Assembly: GCA_947629705.1 (NCBI GenBank)
Contig: CANREN010000004.1
Location: 1-64,000, forward strand
DNA: 64,000 nt
Source: an uncultured Alistipes sp.
Lineage (GTDB): Bacteria; Bacteroidota; Bacteroidia; Bacteroidales; Rikenellaceae
Direction of reading: 5' to 3'
The notes below the pieces were generated by a model. That model was not told the origin of the DNA and searched no databases. It saw nothing but the letters and a program-made list of their open reading frames with translations. The stretch's first letter is position 1, and each line of letters starts with the position of its first letter. Made by a program: the position numbers and the translations under genes. Below are positions 32,285 through 40,840 of this stretch, one piece after another.

Positions 32285-32983
32285 TTATCGGCGGGCGTCC
32301 CATTTGTCTACTCCAATGAGCTCGATTTCGTAGTAAAGCGTAGCATTGGGGCCGATGCCGAGCTGCGCGTCGCCCGATGCGCCATAGGCCTCCTTCGCCG
32401 GCAGCCAGGCATCGATGCGTCCGCCCTTGCCGATCAGCTTCACGCACTCCCGAACCCCCGGGCGCAGCTCCGAAAGCGCCGCACGGATCGTATCGCCGTG
32501 TTCGTAGGAGGAGTAGCGATCCGTGCCGTCCGCCGTGCGGATGATCCACCGCAGCGACACGCTGTCGCGGTCGTGCGACGGAATCGATTGCGGAGCCTGA
32601 TCGCCGAGTTCATCGACCGTATAGGTTACGCCCGACGACGTGCGGGCATAGGCTCGGTTCGACTTGGCGATATCGGCCAGAAATTGCTCCTCGTAAGCTA
32701 ACGCCTTTTCGGGCAGCAGGTAGTTGACATAGCGCAGATAAAAGGCCTGCGCTTCGTCCATTGTGAAATGCGGCTTGCCCGCCGCGACGTCGCGGATTCC
32801 GCGGCACACCGCCTCGATATTGAGGGTCGAATCCATTCGCAACAGATTCACGCCCACGTTCATGCCGAGCACATAGGCCGCCGAATCGGCATCAGTGCGC
32901 AACTTCGCGCCGCCCCCGCTCTTTCGGGAGCAGGCGCCCGCCAGCAGGGCGGCGAGCAGCAATCCCGTAGCGATCCGTTTCAT
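32285..32983 (-). CDS. Small FKBP-type peptidyl-prolyl isomerase, lipoprotein
   Basis: A 232-residue predicted lipoprotein (MKRIATGLLLAALLAGACS). An FKBP N-terminal region (SAAYVLGMNVGVNLLRMD) precedes a divergent FKBP domain with LRPGVRECVKLIGKGGRIDAWLPAKEAYG. The domain lacks the usual VHYTG start; it reads SLRWIIRTADGTDRYSS, so isomerase activity may be weakened. Its ATG overlaps the nhaA stop codon as ATGA, indicating coupling. It resembles a shortened paralogue of the neighbouring 370-residue FKBP. Confidence 0.87.
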   Translation of the reverse strand: MKRIATGLLLAALLAGACSRKSGGGAKLRTDADSAAYVLGMNVGVNLLRMDSTLNIEAVCRGIRDVAAGKPHFTMDEAQAFYLRYVNYLLPEKALAYEEQFLADIAKSNRAYARTSSGVTYTVDELGDQAPQSIPSHDRDSVSLRWIIRTADGTDRYSSYEHGDTIRAALSELRPGVRECVKLIGKGGRIDAWLPAKEAYGASGDAQLGIGPNATLYYEIELIGVDKWDARR

Positions 32984-34365
32984 GAGCGGCCTTTTTTATT
33001 GGTCAGCAGGAAGATGACGATAGCCCCCACGATGGCGGCAGCCGTCGATCCCATGAGGATGGCGATCTTGCCGCGGTCGATCAACCCGTCATCGGTGAAA
33101 GCGAGCGAATCGACGAACAGCGACATGGTGAATCCGATACCGCCCAGGCAGGCCACCGCCAGCAGCATCGGCCACGAAGCGCCCTGCGGTATTTCGGCGA
33201 CCCGGGCCTTCACGGCACAATAGCTCGCCGCGAAGATGCCCAATGGCTTGCCGATCAACAGACCGAAGAAGACGCCCATTCCGACGGAACCGATCTCCGA
33301 CGAATAGTGGAAGATATTGAGGTACTCCGCCGACGAGATATGCACGCCGGCGTTCGCCAACGCGAAGACAGGCATAATCAGGAAGGTTACATAGGGCGAC
33401 AGGGCATGTTCCAGCCGGTAGCTCATGCCCACCGAGCGGGACGAGAGCCGACTCATGCAGCGCAGACACTCGCGATGCTCCTCGTTGGGGAATTCCGCTT
33501 CCGAACAGTCGATTTCGTCGATCACCTGGTTCATGTTCTGCATCTTGTGCAAGAAGTATTCCTTATTGTAGCGGGGTGTCATCGGAATCAACATTGCCAT
33601 GGCCACGCCGGAGAGCGTAGAGTGGATGCCCGAATAGTAGAACAGCGTCCAGACGGCGACGGCCGGCACGAAATAGTAGAACATGCGTTTCTCGCCCATG
33701 CGGTTCATGAACGCGACGCCCGCCATGACGAGCAGCGCCCCGAGCAGGCAGAAAATCTGCACCTTGCCGCCATAGAAGAGGGCGATGACTAAAATGGCGC
33801 CCAAATCATCGGCAATGGCCAGCGCCGTGAGGAAGATTTTCAGCGAGACCGGCACCCGATCGCCCAGCATCGACAGGATGCCGATCGCAAAGGCGATATC
33901 GGTCGCCGTCGGGATCCCCCAGCCGTTGGCCGACAAGGTTCCGGAATTGAAGCAGAGATAGATCAACGCCGGCATCAACATGCCGCCGCCCGCCGCCACG
34001 ACGGGCAGAATCGCGCGTTTGACCGACGACAACTGGCCGCAGACCACCTCGCGCTTGATCTCCAGCCCGACGGTGAAGAAGAAGACCACCATCAGTACGT
34101 CGTTGACGAACTTTTCGACGGTCATCCCTTCGGGGAAGTGCCAGTCGATGGAGCCGTCGGGGCTCTTGATCGACAACGAGAGGTCGGTTTCGAGGAGATG
34201 GCGGTAAAAATCCGAGGTCAGGGGCAGATTGGCCAGCAGCATGGCGATGACGACGCACACCAACAGCACGACGCCGCCCGCCCACGGAGCCTCGATGAAA
34301 CTGCGGCCTCGCGATCCCAGCCGGTGGAACGAGCGCGTCCAACGATAAGCGGAAAAAAGTCTCAT
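32980..34365 (-). CDS. nhaA: Na+/H+ antiporter NhaA
   Basis: Inner-membrane antiporter for pH and sodium homeostasis. The 461-residue protein shows about twelve transmembrane segments and the NhaA signatures: FFFTVGLEIKREVV, NGWGIPTATDIAFAIGIL and ALAIADDLGAI with the paired transport aspartates, and the C-terminal GIGFTMSLFVDSLAF. It is longer than E. coli NhaA (388 aa) through a cytoplasmic loop near residues 275-330. ATG 34365 gives the canonical start; the longer frame upstream overlaps the ureohydrolase. It lies 29 bp downstream of that gene and overlaps the FKBP gene. Confidence 0.95.
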   Translation of the reverse strand: MRLFSAYRWTRSFHRLGSRGRSFIEAPWAGGVVLLVCVVIAMLLANLPLTSDFYRHLLETDLSLSIKSPDGSIDWHFPEGMTVEKFVNDVLMVVFFFTVGLEIKREVVCGQLSSVKRAILPVVAAGGGMLMPALIYLCFNSGTLSANGWGIPTATDIAFAIGILSMLGDRVPVSLKIFLTALAIADDLGAILVIALFYGGKVQIFCLLGALLVMAGVAFMNRMGEKRMFYYFVPAVAVWTLFYYSGIHSTLSGVAMAMLIPMTPRYNKEYFLHKMQNMNQVIDEIDCSEAEFPNEEHRECLRCMSRLSSRSVGMSYRLEHALSPYVTFLIMPVFALANAGVHISSAEYLNIFHYSSEIGSVGMGVFFGLLIGKPLGIFAASYCAVKARVAEIPQGASWPMLLAVACLGGIGFTMSLFVDSLAFTDDGLIDRGKIAILMGSTAAAIVGAIVIFLLTNKKGRS

Positions 34366-34394
34366 TCTTATTGATATTGTTTTGCGTATTCCTT

Positions 34395-35432
34395 TCATTT
34401 GGCGGCGGAGAGCGTCGCTCCGCACAATTTCCACAGCATACGGGCGCCGGTGATGGCATCCGACCGGTCGCCGGCCGCGGGACAGACCTCCACGATGTCG
34501 AACCCGATGATGCGGCGGCCCGATCGCGCTAACGTCCGGAGCAGCCACACCGCTTGATTGAAGCTCAAGCCGCCCGACACGGGCGTGCCCGTATGCGGAC
34601 AGTTTTCGAAGCTCAATCCGTCGATATCGAAACTGATATAGACCTCCTCGGGCAGTGCATTCACGATCCGCCGGCACTGTTCGTCCCACGTCGCGCCGCC
34701 GAACGCCGCCTCGGCCAGCGCGAAATCTTCGAACGAGACGATCCGTTCCGAGGCTTCGGCTAACGCCGCCTCGCGCTCCGAATAGTCGCGCACGCCGACC
34801 TGCACGAGCCTCTTCACCTGCGGCACGTCTCGCAGGACATTGAACATAATGGAGGCATGCGAATAGAGAAAACCCTCGTAGGCTTCGCGCAGATCGCGAT
34901 GGGCATCGACATGCAGAATGCCGAACGCCGCATGACGCGCCCCGAGCGCACGGACCGCCCCGTAAGGGGTCGAATGATCGCCGCCGACCAGGCCGACCTT
35001 CTTGCCCGCATCGAACCAGCGGGCGGCCTGCGCTTCGACCTTGGCATTCATCGCCGCGCAGCCCTCGTTCACGCGCCGGATTTTGCGGACGATGGATTCG
35101 TCATGGGGCGACCCGCCGTTTTCGAGGTATTCGATGACCCGTGCGGCATCGGCCCGCAGCCGCTGCGAAAGTTCCTGCAGCGAGTAGTCGATATCGGCCG
35201 TAGCGATCCCCCGACGCCATGCGCCGGGTGCCATCGGGTCGTAGAAATCGAGTTGGGTCGAGGCCTCGATGATGGCATCGGGCGCATAGACCGTTCCGGC
35301 ACCGTAGGAGACCGTAACGTCCCACGGAACCGACACGAGCACCAATTCGGCATCATCGGGCGCGAACGGAAGGCCGAAATAGGCGCCGTTGGCGACCCCC
35401 ACGCCATCGGGATCGAAAAGCTGCTGTTCCAT
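34395..35432 (-). CDS. Ureohydrolase (agmatinase/arginase family)
   Basis: A 345-residue binuclear-manganese hydrolase. Metal-binding motifs are VGGDHSTPYG, HVDAHRDLR and SFDIDGLSFE, as in agmatinase, arginase and formimidoylglutamase. SHASIM and GTPVSGGLSF also fit the family. The substrate cannot be fixed from sequence; agmatine is the likeliest for this Bacteroidota subgroup. The start is the ATG at 35432, 17 bases after a consensus -7 box. It heads a probable ureohydrolase-nhaA-FKBP operon. Confidence 0.88.
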   Translation of the reverse strand: MEQQLFDPDGVGVANGAYFGLPFAPDDAELVLVSVPWDVTVSYGAGTVYAPDAIIEASTQLDFYDPMAPGAWRRGIATADIDYSLQELSQRLRADAARVIEYLENGGSPHDESIVRKIRRVNEGCAAMNAKVEAQAARWFDAGKKVGLVGGDHSTPYGAVRALGARHAAFGILHVDAHRDLREAYEGFLYSHASIMFNVLRDVPQVKRLVQVGVRDYSEREAALAEASERIVSFEDFALAEAAFGGATWDEQCRRIVNALPEEVYISFDIDGLSFENCPHTGTPVSGGLSFNQAVWLLRTLARSGRRIIGFDIVEVCPAAGDRSDAITGARMLWKLCGATLSAAK

Positions 35433-35448
35433 CGTTCTGTTCGACCTC

Positions 35449-35456
35449 CAAAGGTA
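35449..35456 (-). promoter_or_regulatory. -7 box of the ureohydrolase operon
   Basis: Minus-strand TACCTTTG, exact consensus, about 17 bases before the start codon, implying a very short leader. Confidence 0.6.
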
Positions 35457-35477
35457 CGAAAATTTTGTTTTTCTCGC

Positions 35478-35485
35478 TATCTTTG
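35478..35485 (+). promoter_or_regulatory. -7 box of pdxB
   Basis: TATCTTTG, exact consensus, 26 bases before the start codon and divergent from the ureohydrolase promoter. Confidence 0.6.
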
Positions 35486-35511
35486 CCCCGATTACTTTAT
35501 TTATACGCACC

Positions 35512-36507
35512 ATGAAGATCGTCATCGATCGGGCCATCCCGTTTCTGCGCGGCGTGCTGGAGCCGTGGGCCGAGACCGTCTACCTGCCGGGCGGCGCCAT
35601 CGGCCCCGAAGAGGTGCGCGACGCCGACGCACTGATTATCCGCACGCGCACCCGTTGCGACGAGCGGCTGCTCGGCGGTTCGCGCGTCCGGTTCATCGCC
35701 ACTGCGACCATCGGGGTCGACCATATCGACACCGCGTGGTGCGCGGCCCGCGGCATCGAGACGGCCGCCGCCGTCGGATGCAATGCGCGCGGCGTGCTGC
35801 AATGGGTCGCCGCCGTCCTGGTGCAGCTTTCGCGCCGACAGGGCTGGCGTCCCGCCGACAAGATTTTAGGGGTCATCGGCGTCGGTCATGTCGGATCGCT
35901 CGTCGCGGCCTATGCCGCCGCATGGGGGTTCCGCGTGCTCTGCTGCGACCCGCCGCGCGAAGCCCGCGAACACCTCGGATTCCTGCCGCTCGGCGAGGTC
36001 GCCCGGCAGGCCGATCTGCTCACGTTCCACACGCCGCTCGACCCCTCGACGCGGCACATGGCCGATGCCCGGTTCTTGCGTTCCCTGCCTCCGACGACCC
36101 AATTGATAAACGCCTCGCGGGGCGGGGTGGTCGATACCGCAGCCCTGCTCGCCAGCGGTCATTCCTGCGTTTTGGACGTCTGGGAGCACGAACCGCAGAT
36201 CGACCGGCGGCTGCTCGAACGGGCCCTGCTCGCCACGCCCCATATCGCCGGCTATTCGGAACAGGGCAAAGCCCATGCGACCGCCCTGTCGGTTGCTGCC
36301 GTCGCGCGTCATTTCGGCTGGCCGCTTGCGGGCTGGTATCCGCCGGAGGTGCAGCCGTCGACGCCCCGTCCCATTACGTGGCAGGAGCTGTGCGACACGA
36401 TCGGCGATTATTTCGATATCGAAGCGCAAAGCCGTCAGCTCAAAGCCCATCCCGAGGACTTCGAAGCGATGCGCAACGACTATCCCTATCGCAAAGAGTA
36501 TTTTTAG
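35512..36507 (+). CDS. pdxB: 4-phosphoerythronate dehydrogenase PdxB
   Basis: D-2-hydroxyacid dehydrogenase of the DXP-dependent pyridoxal phosphate pathway. The 331-residue protein has the N-terminal catalytic-domain segment RTRTRCDERLLGGSRVRFIATATIGVDHID, the NAD-binding GVIGVGHVGSLVAAYAAAWG (near residue 123), INASRGGVVD with the active-site Arg, and DVWEHEP and TPHIAGYS with the catalytic Glu and His. The HIAGYSEQGK stretch and C-terminal extension are typical of PdxB rather than SerA. The frame is open upstream but ATG 35512 starts the family-typical MKIVIDRAIPF. Confidence 0.9.
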   Translation: MKIVIDRAIPFLRGVLEPWAETVYLPGGAIGPEEVRDADALIIRTRTRCDERLLGGSRVRFIATATIGVDHIDTAWCAARGIETAAAVGCNARGVLQWVAAVLVQLSRRQGWRPADKILGVIGVGHVGSLVAAYAAAWGFRVLCCDPPREAREHLGFLPLGEVARQADLLTFHTPLDPSTRHMADARFLRSLPPTTQLINASRGGVVDTAALLASGHSCVLDVWEHEPQIDRRLLERALLATPHIAGYSEQGKAHATALSVAAVARHFGWPLAGWYPPEVQPSTPRPITWQELCDTIGDYFDIEAQSRQLKAHPEDFEAMRNDYPYRKEYF

Positions 36508-36540
36508 GCACCCATATTTTCAAGGCAGCCCGTTAAGAAC

Positions 36541-36554
36541 GCCTTTCAACAGGC
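36541..36554 (-). repeat. Fragment of the GTTTGAAC-type hairpin repeat upstream of fbp
   Basis: GCCTTTCAACAGGC hairpin; read on the minus strand it is followed by GTTCTTAACGGG and preceded by TTCGCTGCCG, echoing the copies near 6800 and 59060. It lies in the 191-base pdxB-fbp gap, which otherwise shows no gene. Confidence 0.35.
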
Positions 36555-36698
36555 GCGGCAGCGAAGAAAGCGGCCGAAAGCGAAGTGAGGGCCTCACGCG
36601 CTGATAAAATTTGGGAGGTTGACGAATTTTTACTAATTTAGCTGGTTGAAGCGATCTGCGGTCGTTTCTTTCGAAAAGCACAATCAGTATGAAAGGTC

Positions 36699-38702
36699 AT
36701 GACCTCCTCGAATCCGAAAAATAACGAGAGCTGTACGGCCGAAGAGTTGAAATACCTCGACCTGCTCGCGCGGCAGTTCCCCACCATCGCCGACGCCGCT
36801 ACGGAAATCGTCAACCTCGAAGCCATCCTCAACCTGCCGAAGGGCACCGAACACTTTCTGACCGATCTACACGGAGAGGCCGAAGCCTTCCGCCACGTGT
36901 TGAAAAACGCTTCGGGCGTCATCCGTCAGAAGATCGACGAGCTTTTCGGCCACACGCTGCGCGAAGCCGAAAAACGCGACCTCTGTACGTTGATCTATTA
37001 CCCCGAGGAGAAGCTCGAACGGGTGAAACGCTACGAAACCGAACTCGACGACTGGTACCGCATCACGCTCAACCAGCTGGTCGAAGTGTGCCGCTACGTC
37101 TCGACCAAATACACCCGTTCGAAGGTCTACAAGGCGCTGCCCGCCGACTTTTCCTATATCATCCAGGAGCTGCTGCACGAATCGGGTTCGCGCGACATGC
37201 CCAACAAACAGGACTATTTCAACGCCATCCTCAACTCGATCATCGAGGTCGATCGGGCCGACGCGTTCATCGCGGCCATCAGCCACGTGATCCAGCGGCT
37301 GACCATCGACCGGCTGCACATCATCGGCGACATCTTCGACCGCGGCCCGGGCCCGCATATCATCCTCGACACGCTGTCGAATTACCACAAAGTCGACATC
37401 CAGTGGGGCAACCACGATATGTTGTGGATGGGGGCTGCCGCCGGAAACGAAGCCTCGCTGGCCAACGTCGTGCGCATCTCGGCGCGTTACGCGAACCTCG
37501 ACGTGCTGGAAAACGGTTACGGCATCAACCTGCTGCCGCTGGCCCGTTTGGCGATGGATGTCTACGGCGGCGACCCCTGCACCCGTTTCGCTCCGCGCAT
37601 GTTGCAGAATCGCCGTCTCAACGAACGCGATGCCCGCCTGACGGCCCAGATGCACAAGGCCATCACGGTGATCCAGTTCAAATTGGAGGGGCAGCTGATC
37701 CTCCGCCATCCGGAGTACCGCATGGAAGAGCGGCTGCTGTTGGACAAGATGGATCCTGCGGTCGGCACCGTGCGCATCGGCGGCGAGGTCTATCCGTTGA
37801 ACGACACCTTTTTCCCGACCGTCGACCCGGCCGATCCCTATCGACTGACCGTGGACGAGAACGAAGTAGTGCAGCAGCTGCGCATGGCCTTCCGCAACAG
37901 CGAGAAATTGCAGAAACACGTCCGGCTGCTTTACAGCAAGGGGAGTCTCTATTTGGTGCTCAACTCCAACCTGCTCTATCATGCGTCGATTCCGATGACT
38001 GCCGCGGGCCGATTCAAGCAGGTGGAGATCTGCGGCAAGACGCTCGGCGGCCGCGACCTGCTCGACCGCGTCGACCGGCTGGCCCGCGAGGCCTATTTCG
38101 GCCACAAAGGCTCCGAGACCCGCCGTCAGGCGCTGGACTACATGTGGTACCTCTGGTGCGGCCCCGATTCGCCGTTGTTCGACAAGGACAAGATGGCCGT
38201 GTTCGAATCCTACTTCATCGACGACAAAAAGCCCCGCGCCGAGCATAAGGGAGCCTACTACAACCATATGGAAGATCCGGCGGTCTGTGCGATGATCCTC
38301 CGGTCGTTCGGCCTCGATCCGGCGACGTCGCACATTATTTCGGGCCACATACCGGTGAAGAGCGGCAAGGGCGAAAGTCCCATCAAGGCGGGCGGACGGC
38401 TGCTGATGATCGACGGCGGATTCTCGAAAGCCTACCAAGCCGAGACGGGCATCGCAGGCTACACGCTGATCTACAACTCCCACGGCCTGCAATTGGTGCA
38501 GCATCAACCGTTCGAATCGCGGCGGCGGGCCATCGAGGAGGGGTTGGACATTCTGTCGACGAAGTTCGTCGTCGAGACAACCAGCACGCGGCTGACCGTG
38601 CGCGACACGACGGTGGGCAAAGAGCTTTTGGTGCAGATCGACGATCTGAAACGGCTGTTGACGGCCTATCGCAGCGGTATCATCAAGGAACGGCCCGTTT
38701 GA
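36699..38702 (+). CDS. fbp: Class III fructose-1,6-bisphosphatase
   Basis: Gluconeogenic phosphatase of the large FBPase class found in Firmicutes and Bacteroidota. The 667-residue protein has a calcineurin-like metal centre: TDLHGEAEAF (near residue 52), GDIFDRGPGPHIILDTL and WGNHDMLWMGA, and later ISGHIPVKSGKGESPIKAGG with GGFSKAYQ. Length is normal. The TGA stop and last codons (ERPV) lie inside a CCCGTTTGAACGGG hairpin of a dispersed repeat family, so the extreme C-terminus may have been set by the repeat. Followed by dprA. Confidence 0.95.
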   Translation: MTSSNPKNNESCTAEELKYLDLLARQFPTIADAATEIVNLEAILNLPKGTEHFLTDLHGEAEAFRHVLKNASGVIRQKIDELFGHTLREAEKRDLCTLIYYPEEKLERVKRYETELDDWYRITLNQLVEVCRYVSTKYTRSKVYKALPADFSYIIQELLHESGSRDMPNKQDYFNAILNSIIEVDRADAFIAAISHVIQRLTIDRLHIIGDIFDRGPGPHIILDTLSNYHKVDIQWGNHDMLWMGAAAGNEASLANVVRISARYANLDVLENGYGINLLPLARLAMDVYGGDPCTRFAPRMLQNRRLNERDARLTAQMHKAITVIQFKLEGQLILRHPEYRMEERLLLDKMDPAVGTVRIGGEVYPLNDTFFPTVDPADPYRLTVDENEVVQQLRMAFRNSEKLQKHVRLLYSKGSLYLVLNSNLLYHASIPMTAAGRFKQVEICGKTLGGRDLLDRVDRLAREAYFGHKGSETRRQALDYMWYLWCGPDSPLFDKDKMAVFESYFIDDKKPRAEHKGAYYNHMEDPAVCAMILRSFGLDPATSHIISGHIPVKSGKGESPIKAGGRLLMIDGGFSKAYQAETGIAGYTLIYNSHGLQLVQHQPFESRRRAIEEGLDILSTKFVVETTSTRLTVRDTTVGKELLVQIDDLKRLLTAYRSGIIKERPV

Positions 38703-38763
38703 ACGGGCTTCCCGATGCGTTAGATCGCCGGTTCGCTTATGAACGTCATCGGGCGCTGCCTGC
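38694..38763 (+). repeat. GTTTGAAC-type hairpin repeat overlapping the fbp stop codon
   Basis: CCCGTTTGAACGGG then CTTCCCGATGCG, continuing to CGGGCGCTGCCTG; same order of parts as the third unit near 6856-6925. The TGA of fbp is the centre of the hairpin. Confidence 0.6.
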
Positions 38764-38798
38764 CGTTCCCGATTAAGGATTCGCAAGGTTGGGAGGGG

Positions 38799-38848
38799 CA
38801 GGTGGAAGCAGGTGGAAGCAGGTGGAAGCAGGTGGAAGCAGGTAGAAG
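38799..38848 (+). repeat. 10-bp tandem repeat upstream of dprA
   Basis: Four exact and one slightly altered copy of CAGGTGGAAG in a row (38799-38848), ending 19 bases before the dprA start. Such arrays vary in number by slippage and could alter dprA expression. Confidence 0.9.
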
Positions 38849-38866
38849 ATAGCTATTAAATTAAGG

Positions 38867-39997
38867 ATGGAACAGAACGATACACACGTGGAAGCCGTCG
38901 CGCTTCAGATGATTCCGGGCATCGGAATCAAAGGCGCCGTGCATCTGTTGGAGTTGTTCGGCGACGCCCGCAGTATCTTCGCCGCTTCGGTCGACGAACT
39001 GGTCGGACGGGCCGAACTGCGGCCCGACCTCGCCCGGGCCATCGTGCAGCGCAAAGGATTTTCCCAGGCCGAAAAAGAGCTCCGCTATTGCGAACGCAAC
39101 GGATTGGCCGTCATCGCCTCGACCGATCCGGCCTATCCGCCGCTGCTGCGCGAGATACCCGATTATCCGCCCGTGCTCTACGTGCTGGGCGATCCCGCCG
39201 CACTCACCCGCCGCTGTCTCTCGATGGTCGGCACCCGCAAAGCGACCGACTACGGGCAAGTCGTTTGCAGCCGGTTGGTCGAAGGGCTTGCCGAACGGGT
39301 TCCCGATCTCTGCATCGTCAGCGGATTGGCCTTCGGCATCGACGCCGCAGCCCATCGGGCGGCGCTTGCGGCGGGAATCCCGACCGTCGGCGTTTTAGCC
39401 AATGCGCTTCCGGATGTTACGCCCGCACAGCATACGGCCTTGGCCCGCGACCTGCTGGCTCACGGCGGCGCCCTCGTCAGCGAGACCCACTCCCAGATGC
39501 CGCAGAAAGGAACCGGCTATTTAGCCCGCAACCGCATCATCGCAGGATTGAGCGCGGGATGCGTCGTGGCCGAATCGCCCGAAAACGGCGGATCGCTCCA
39601 TACGGCCGCCTGCGCCGACGATTATCATCGGGTGGTGATGGCCGTTCCGGGCCGCATCACCGACCCCGCATCGCACGGAACCAATCATTTGATATACAGT
39701 CATAAGGCGCAACTGATCCAGTCGGCGGGCGACATCATCCGCGAACTGTTGTGGGACATCGGGCCCGACGCGGCGGCCCTGCGTCCGCAAACGCTCCCCG
39801 AACCGCTGACCCCCGAAGAGAGGCAGTTGTTGAATGCCTTTCCCGATGCCGACCCCCTGTCCGTCGAGGAGCTGGCCCGCACCGCCGGCATCGACACGGG
39901 TGCCCTGACCGCCCTGTTGATCGGGCTCGAATTGTCGGGCACCGTGCGCCAGCTGCCCGGCAACCGTTACCTCAAACTCCGTCAGCCATGCGATTGA
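38867..39997 (+). CDS. dprA: DNA-processing protein DprA
   Basis: Binds incoming single-stranded DNA and loads RecA; widespread also in bacteria not known to be competent. The 376-residue protein has an N-terminal helix-hairpin-helix/SAM-like part (MIPGIGIKGAVHLLELFG), the Rossmann-fold core with MVGTRKATDYG, SGLAFGIDAAAHRAAL, ARNRIIAGLSAG and AESPENGGSLHTA, and a C-terminal winged-helix domain (LSVEELARTAGIDTGALTALLIGLEL). Its end overlaps tatD by 10 bp. Confidence 0.95.
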   Translation: MEQNDTHVEAVALQMIPGIGIKGAVHLLELFGDARSIFAASVDELVGRAELRPDLARAIVQRKGFSQAEKELRYCERNGLAVIASTDPAYPPLLREIPDYPPVLYVLGDPAALTRRCLSMVGTRKATDYGQVVCSRLVEGLAERVPDLCIVSGLAFGIDAAAHRAALAAGIPTVGVLANALPDVTPAQHTALARDLLAHGGALVSETHSQMPQKGTGYLARNRIIAGLSAGCVVAESPENGGSLHTAACADDYHRVVMAVPGRITDPASHGTNHLIYSHKAQLIQSAGDIIRELLWDIGPDAAALRPQTLPEPLTPEERQLLNAFPDADPLSVEELARTAGIDTGALTALLIGLELSGTVRQLPGNRYLKLRQPCD

Positions 39998-40803
39998 TCG
40001 ACACCCACTCGCACCTCTACGACGAGGCATTCGACGCCGACCGCGAAGCCGCGTTCGCACGGGCCGTCGATGCCGGTGTCGAACGCCTGCTGATCCCCGC
40101 CATCGATTCCGGGAGCCATGCGCGGATGTTCGACTTTTGCCGGCGGCATCCCGACCGGTGCATCCCCATGATCGGATTGCATCCTACCTCTGTTAATGAA
40201 AATCCCCGCTGGTGCGAGGAGCTGGCGCTCGTCGAACGTTATCTCGCCGCACCGCCCGAAGGCATCGCCCGCTGGTGCGGTGTCGGCGAAATCGGGCTCG
40301 ACCTCTACTGGAGCCGCGACGCGCTTGCGGAACAGACGGAGGCGTTCCGCCGCCAGATCGAACGTTCGCTGCAATACGGACTGCCCATCGCCGTGCACGT
40401 GCGCGATGCGTGGGCCGAGACGCTGGAAGTGATGCGTTCTTATCGCGGCCGCGGCGTGCGGGGCGTGTTCCATGCCTTTTCCGACACGGCGGAGACCTAT
40501 CGCGAGTTGCGCGAATTGGGCGACTTCCGGTTCGGGGTCGGCGGAACGGTTACCTATAAAAAGAGCCGCGTGGCGGAGGTCGTCCGCGAAATTCCGCTCA
40601 CGGAGATCGTTTTGGAGACCGACTGCCCCTATCTGACGCCCGTGCCCCATCGCGGCGAACGCAACGAATCGGCCTACGTGCGGTTCGTCTGCGAGAAGAT
40701 CGCCGAGCTGAAAGGGCTCGATCCCGACGAGGTGGCGGCCACGACGACGGCCGCGGCGCAACGGATGTTCCTCTCCCTCTCCGATCAAGCGGAACCCCGA
40801 TAG
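39988..40803 (+). CDS. tatD: TatD family metal-dependent hydrolase
   Basis: A 271-residue TIM-barrel deoxyribonuclease/amidohydrolase. Metal ligands are visible in DTHSHLYDEAFD (HxH), GEIGLDLYWS (Glu), IAVHVRDAW and VFHAFSD (His) and LETDCPYLTPVPHRG (Asp). ATG 39988 starts the canonical MRLIDTHSHL and overlaps the end of dprA by 10 bp, indicating coupling. Related proteins act in DNA repair or quality control; the exact substrate is not known. Confidence 0.94.
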   Translation: MRLIDTHSHLYDEAFDADREAAFARAVDAGVERLLIPAIDSGSHARMFDFCRRHPDRCIPMIGLHPTSVNENPRWCEELALVERYLAAPPEGIARWCGVGEIGLDLYWSRDALAEQTEAFRRQIERSLQYGLPIAVHVRDAWAETLEVMRSYRGRGVRGVFHAFSDTAETYRELRELGDFRFGVGGTVTYKKSRVAEVVREIPLTEIVLETDCPYLTPVPHRGERNESAYVRFVCEKIAELKGLDPDEVAATTTAAAQRMFLSLSDQAEPR

Positions 40804-40840
40804 CCGAAAAAGCCATGAAAACATGAAAATGTAAAACGAT

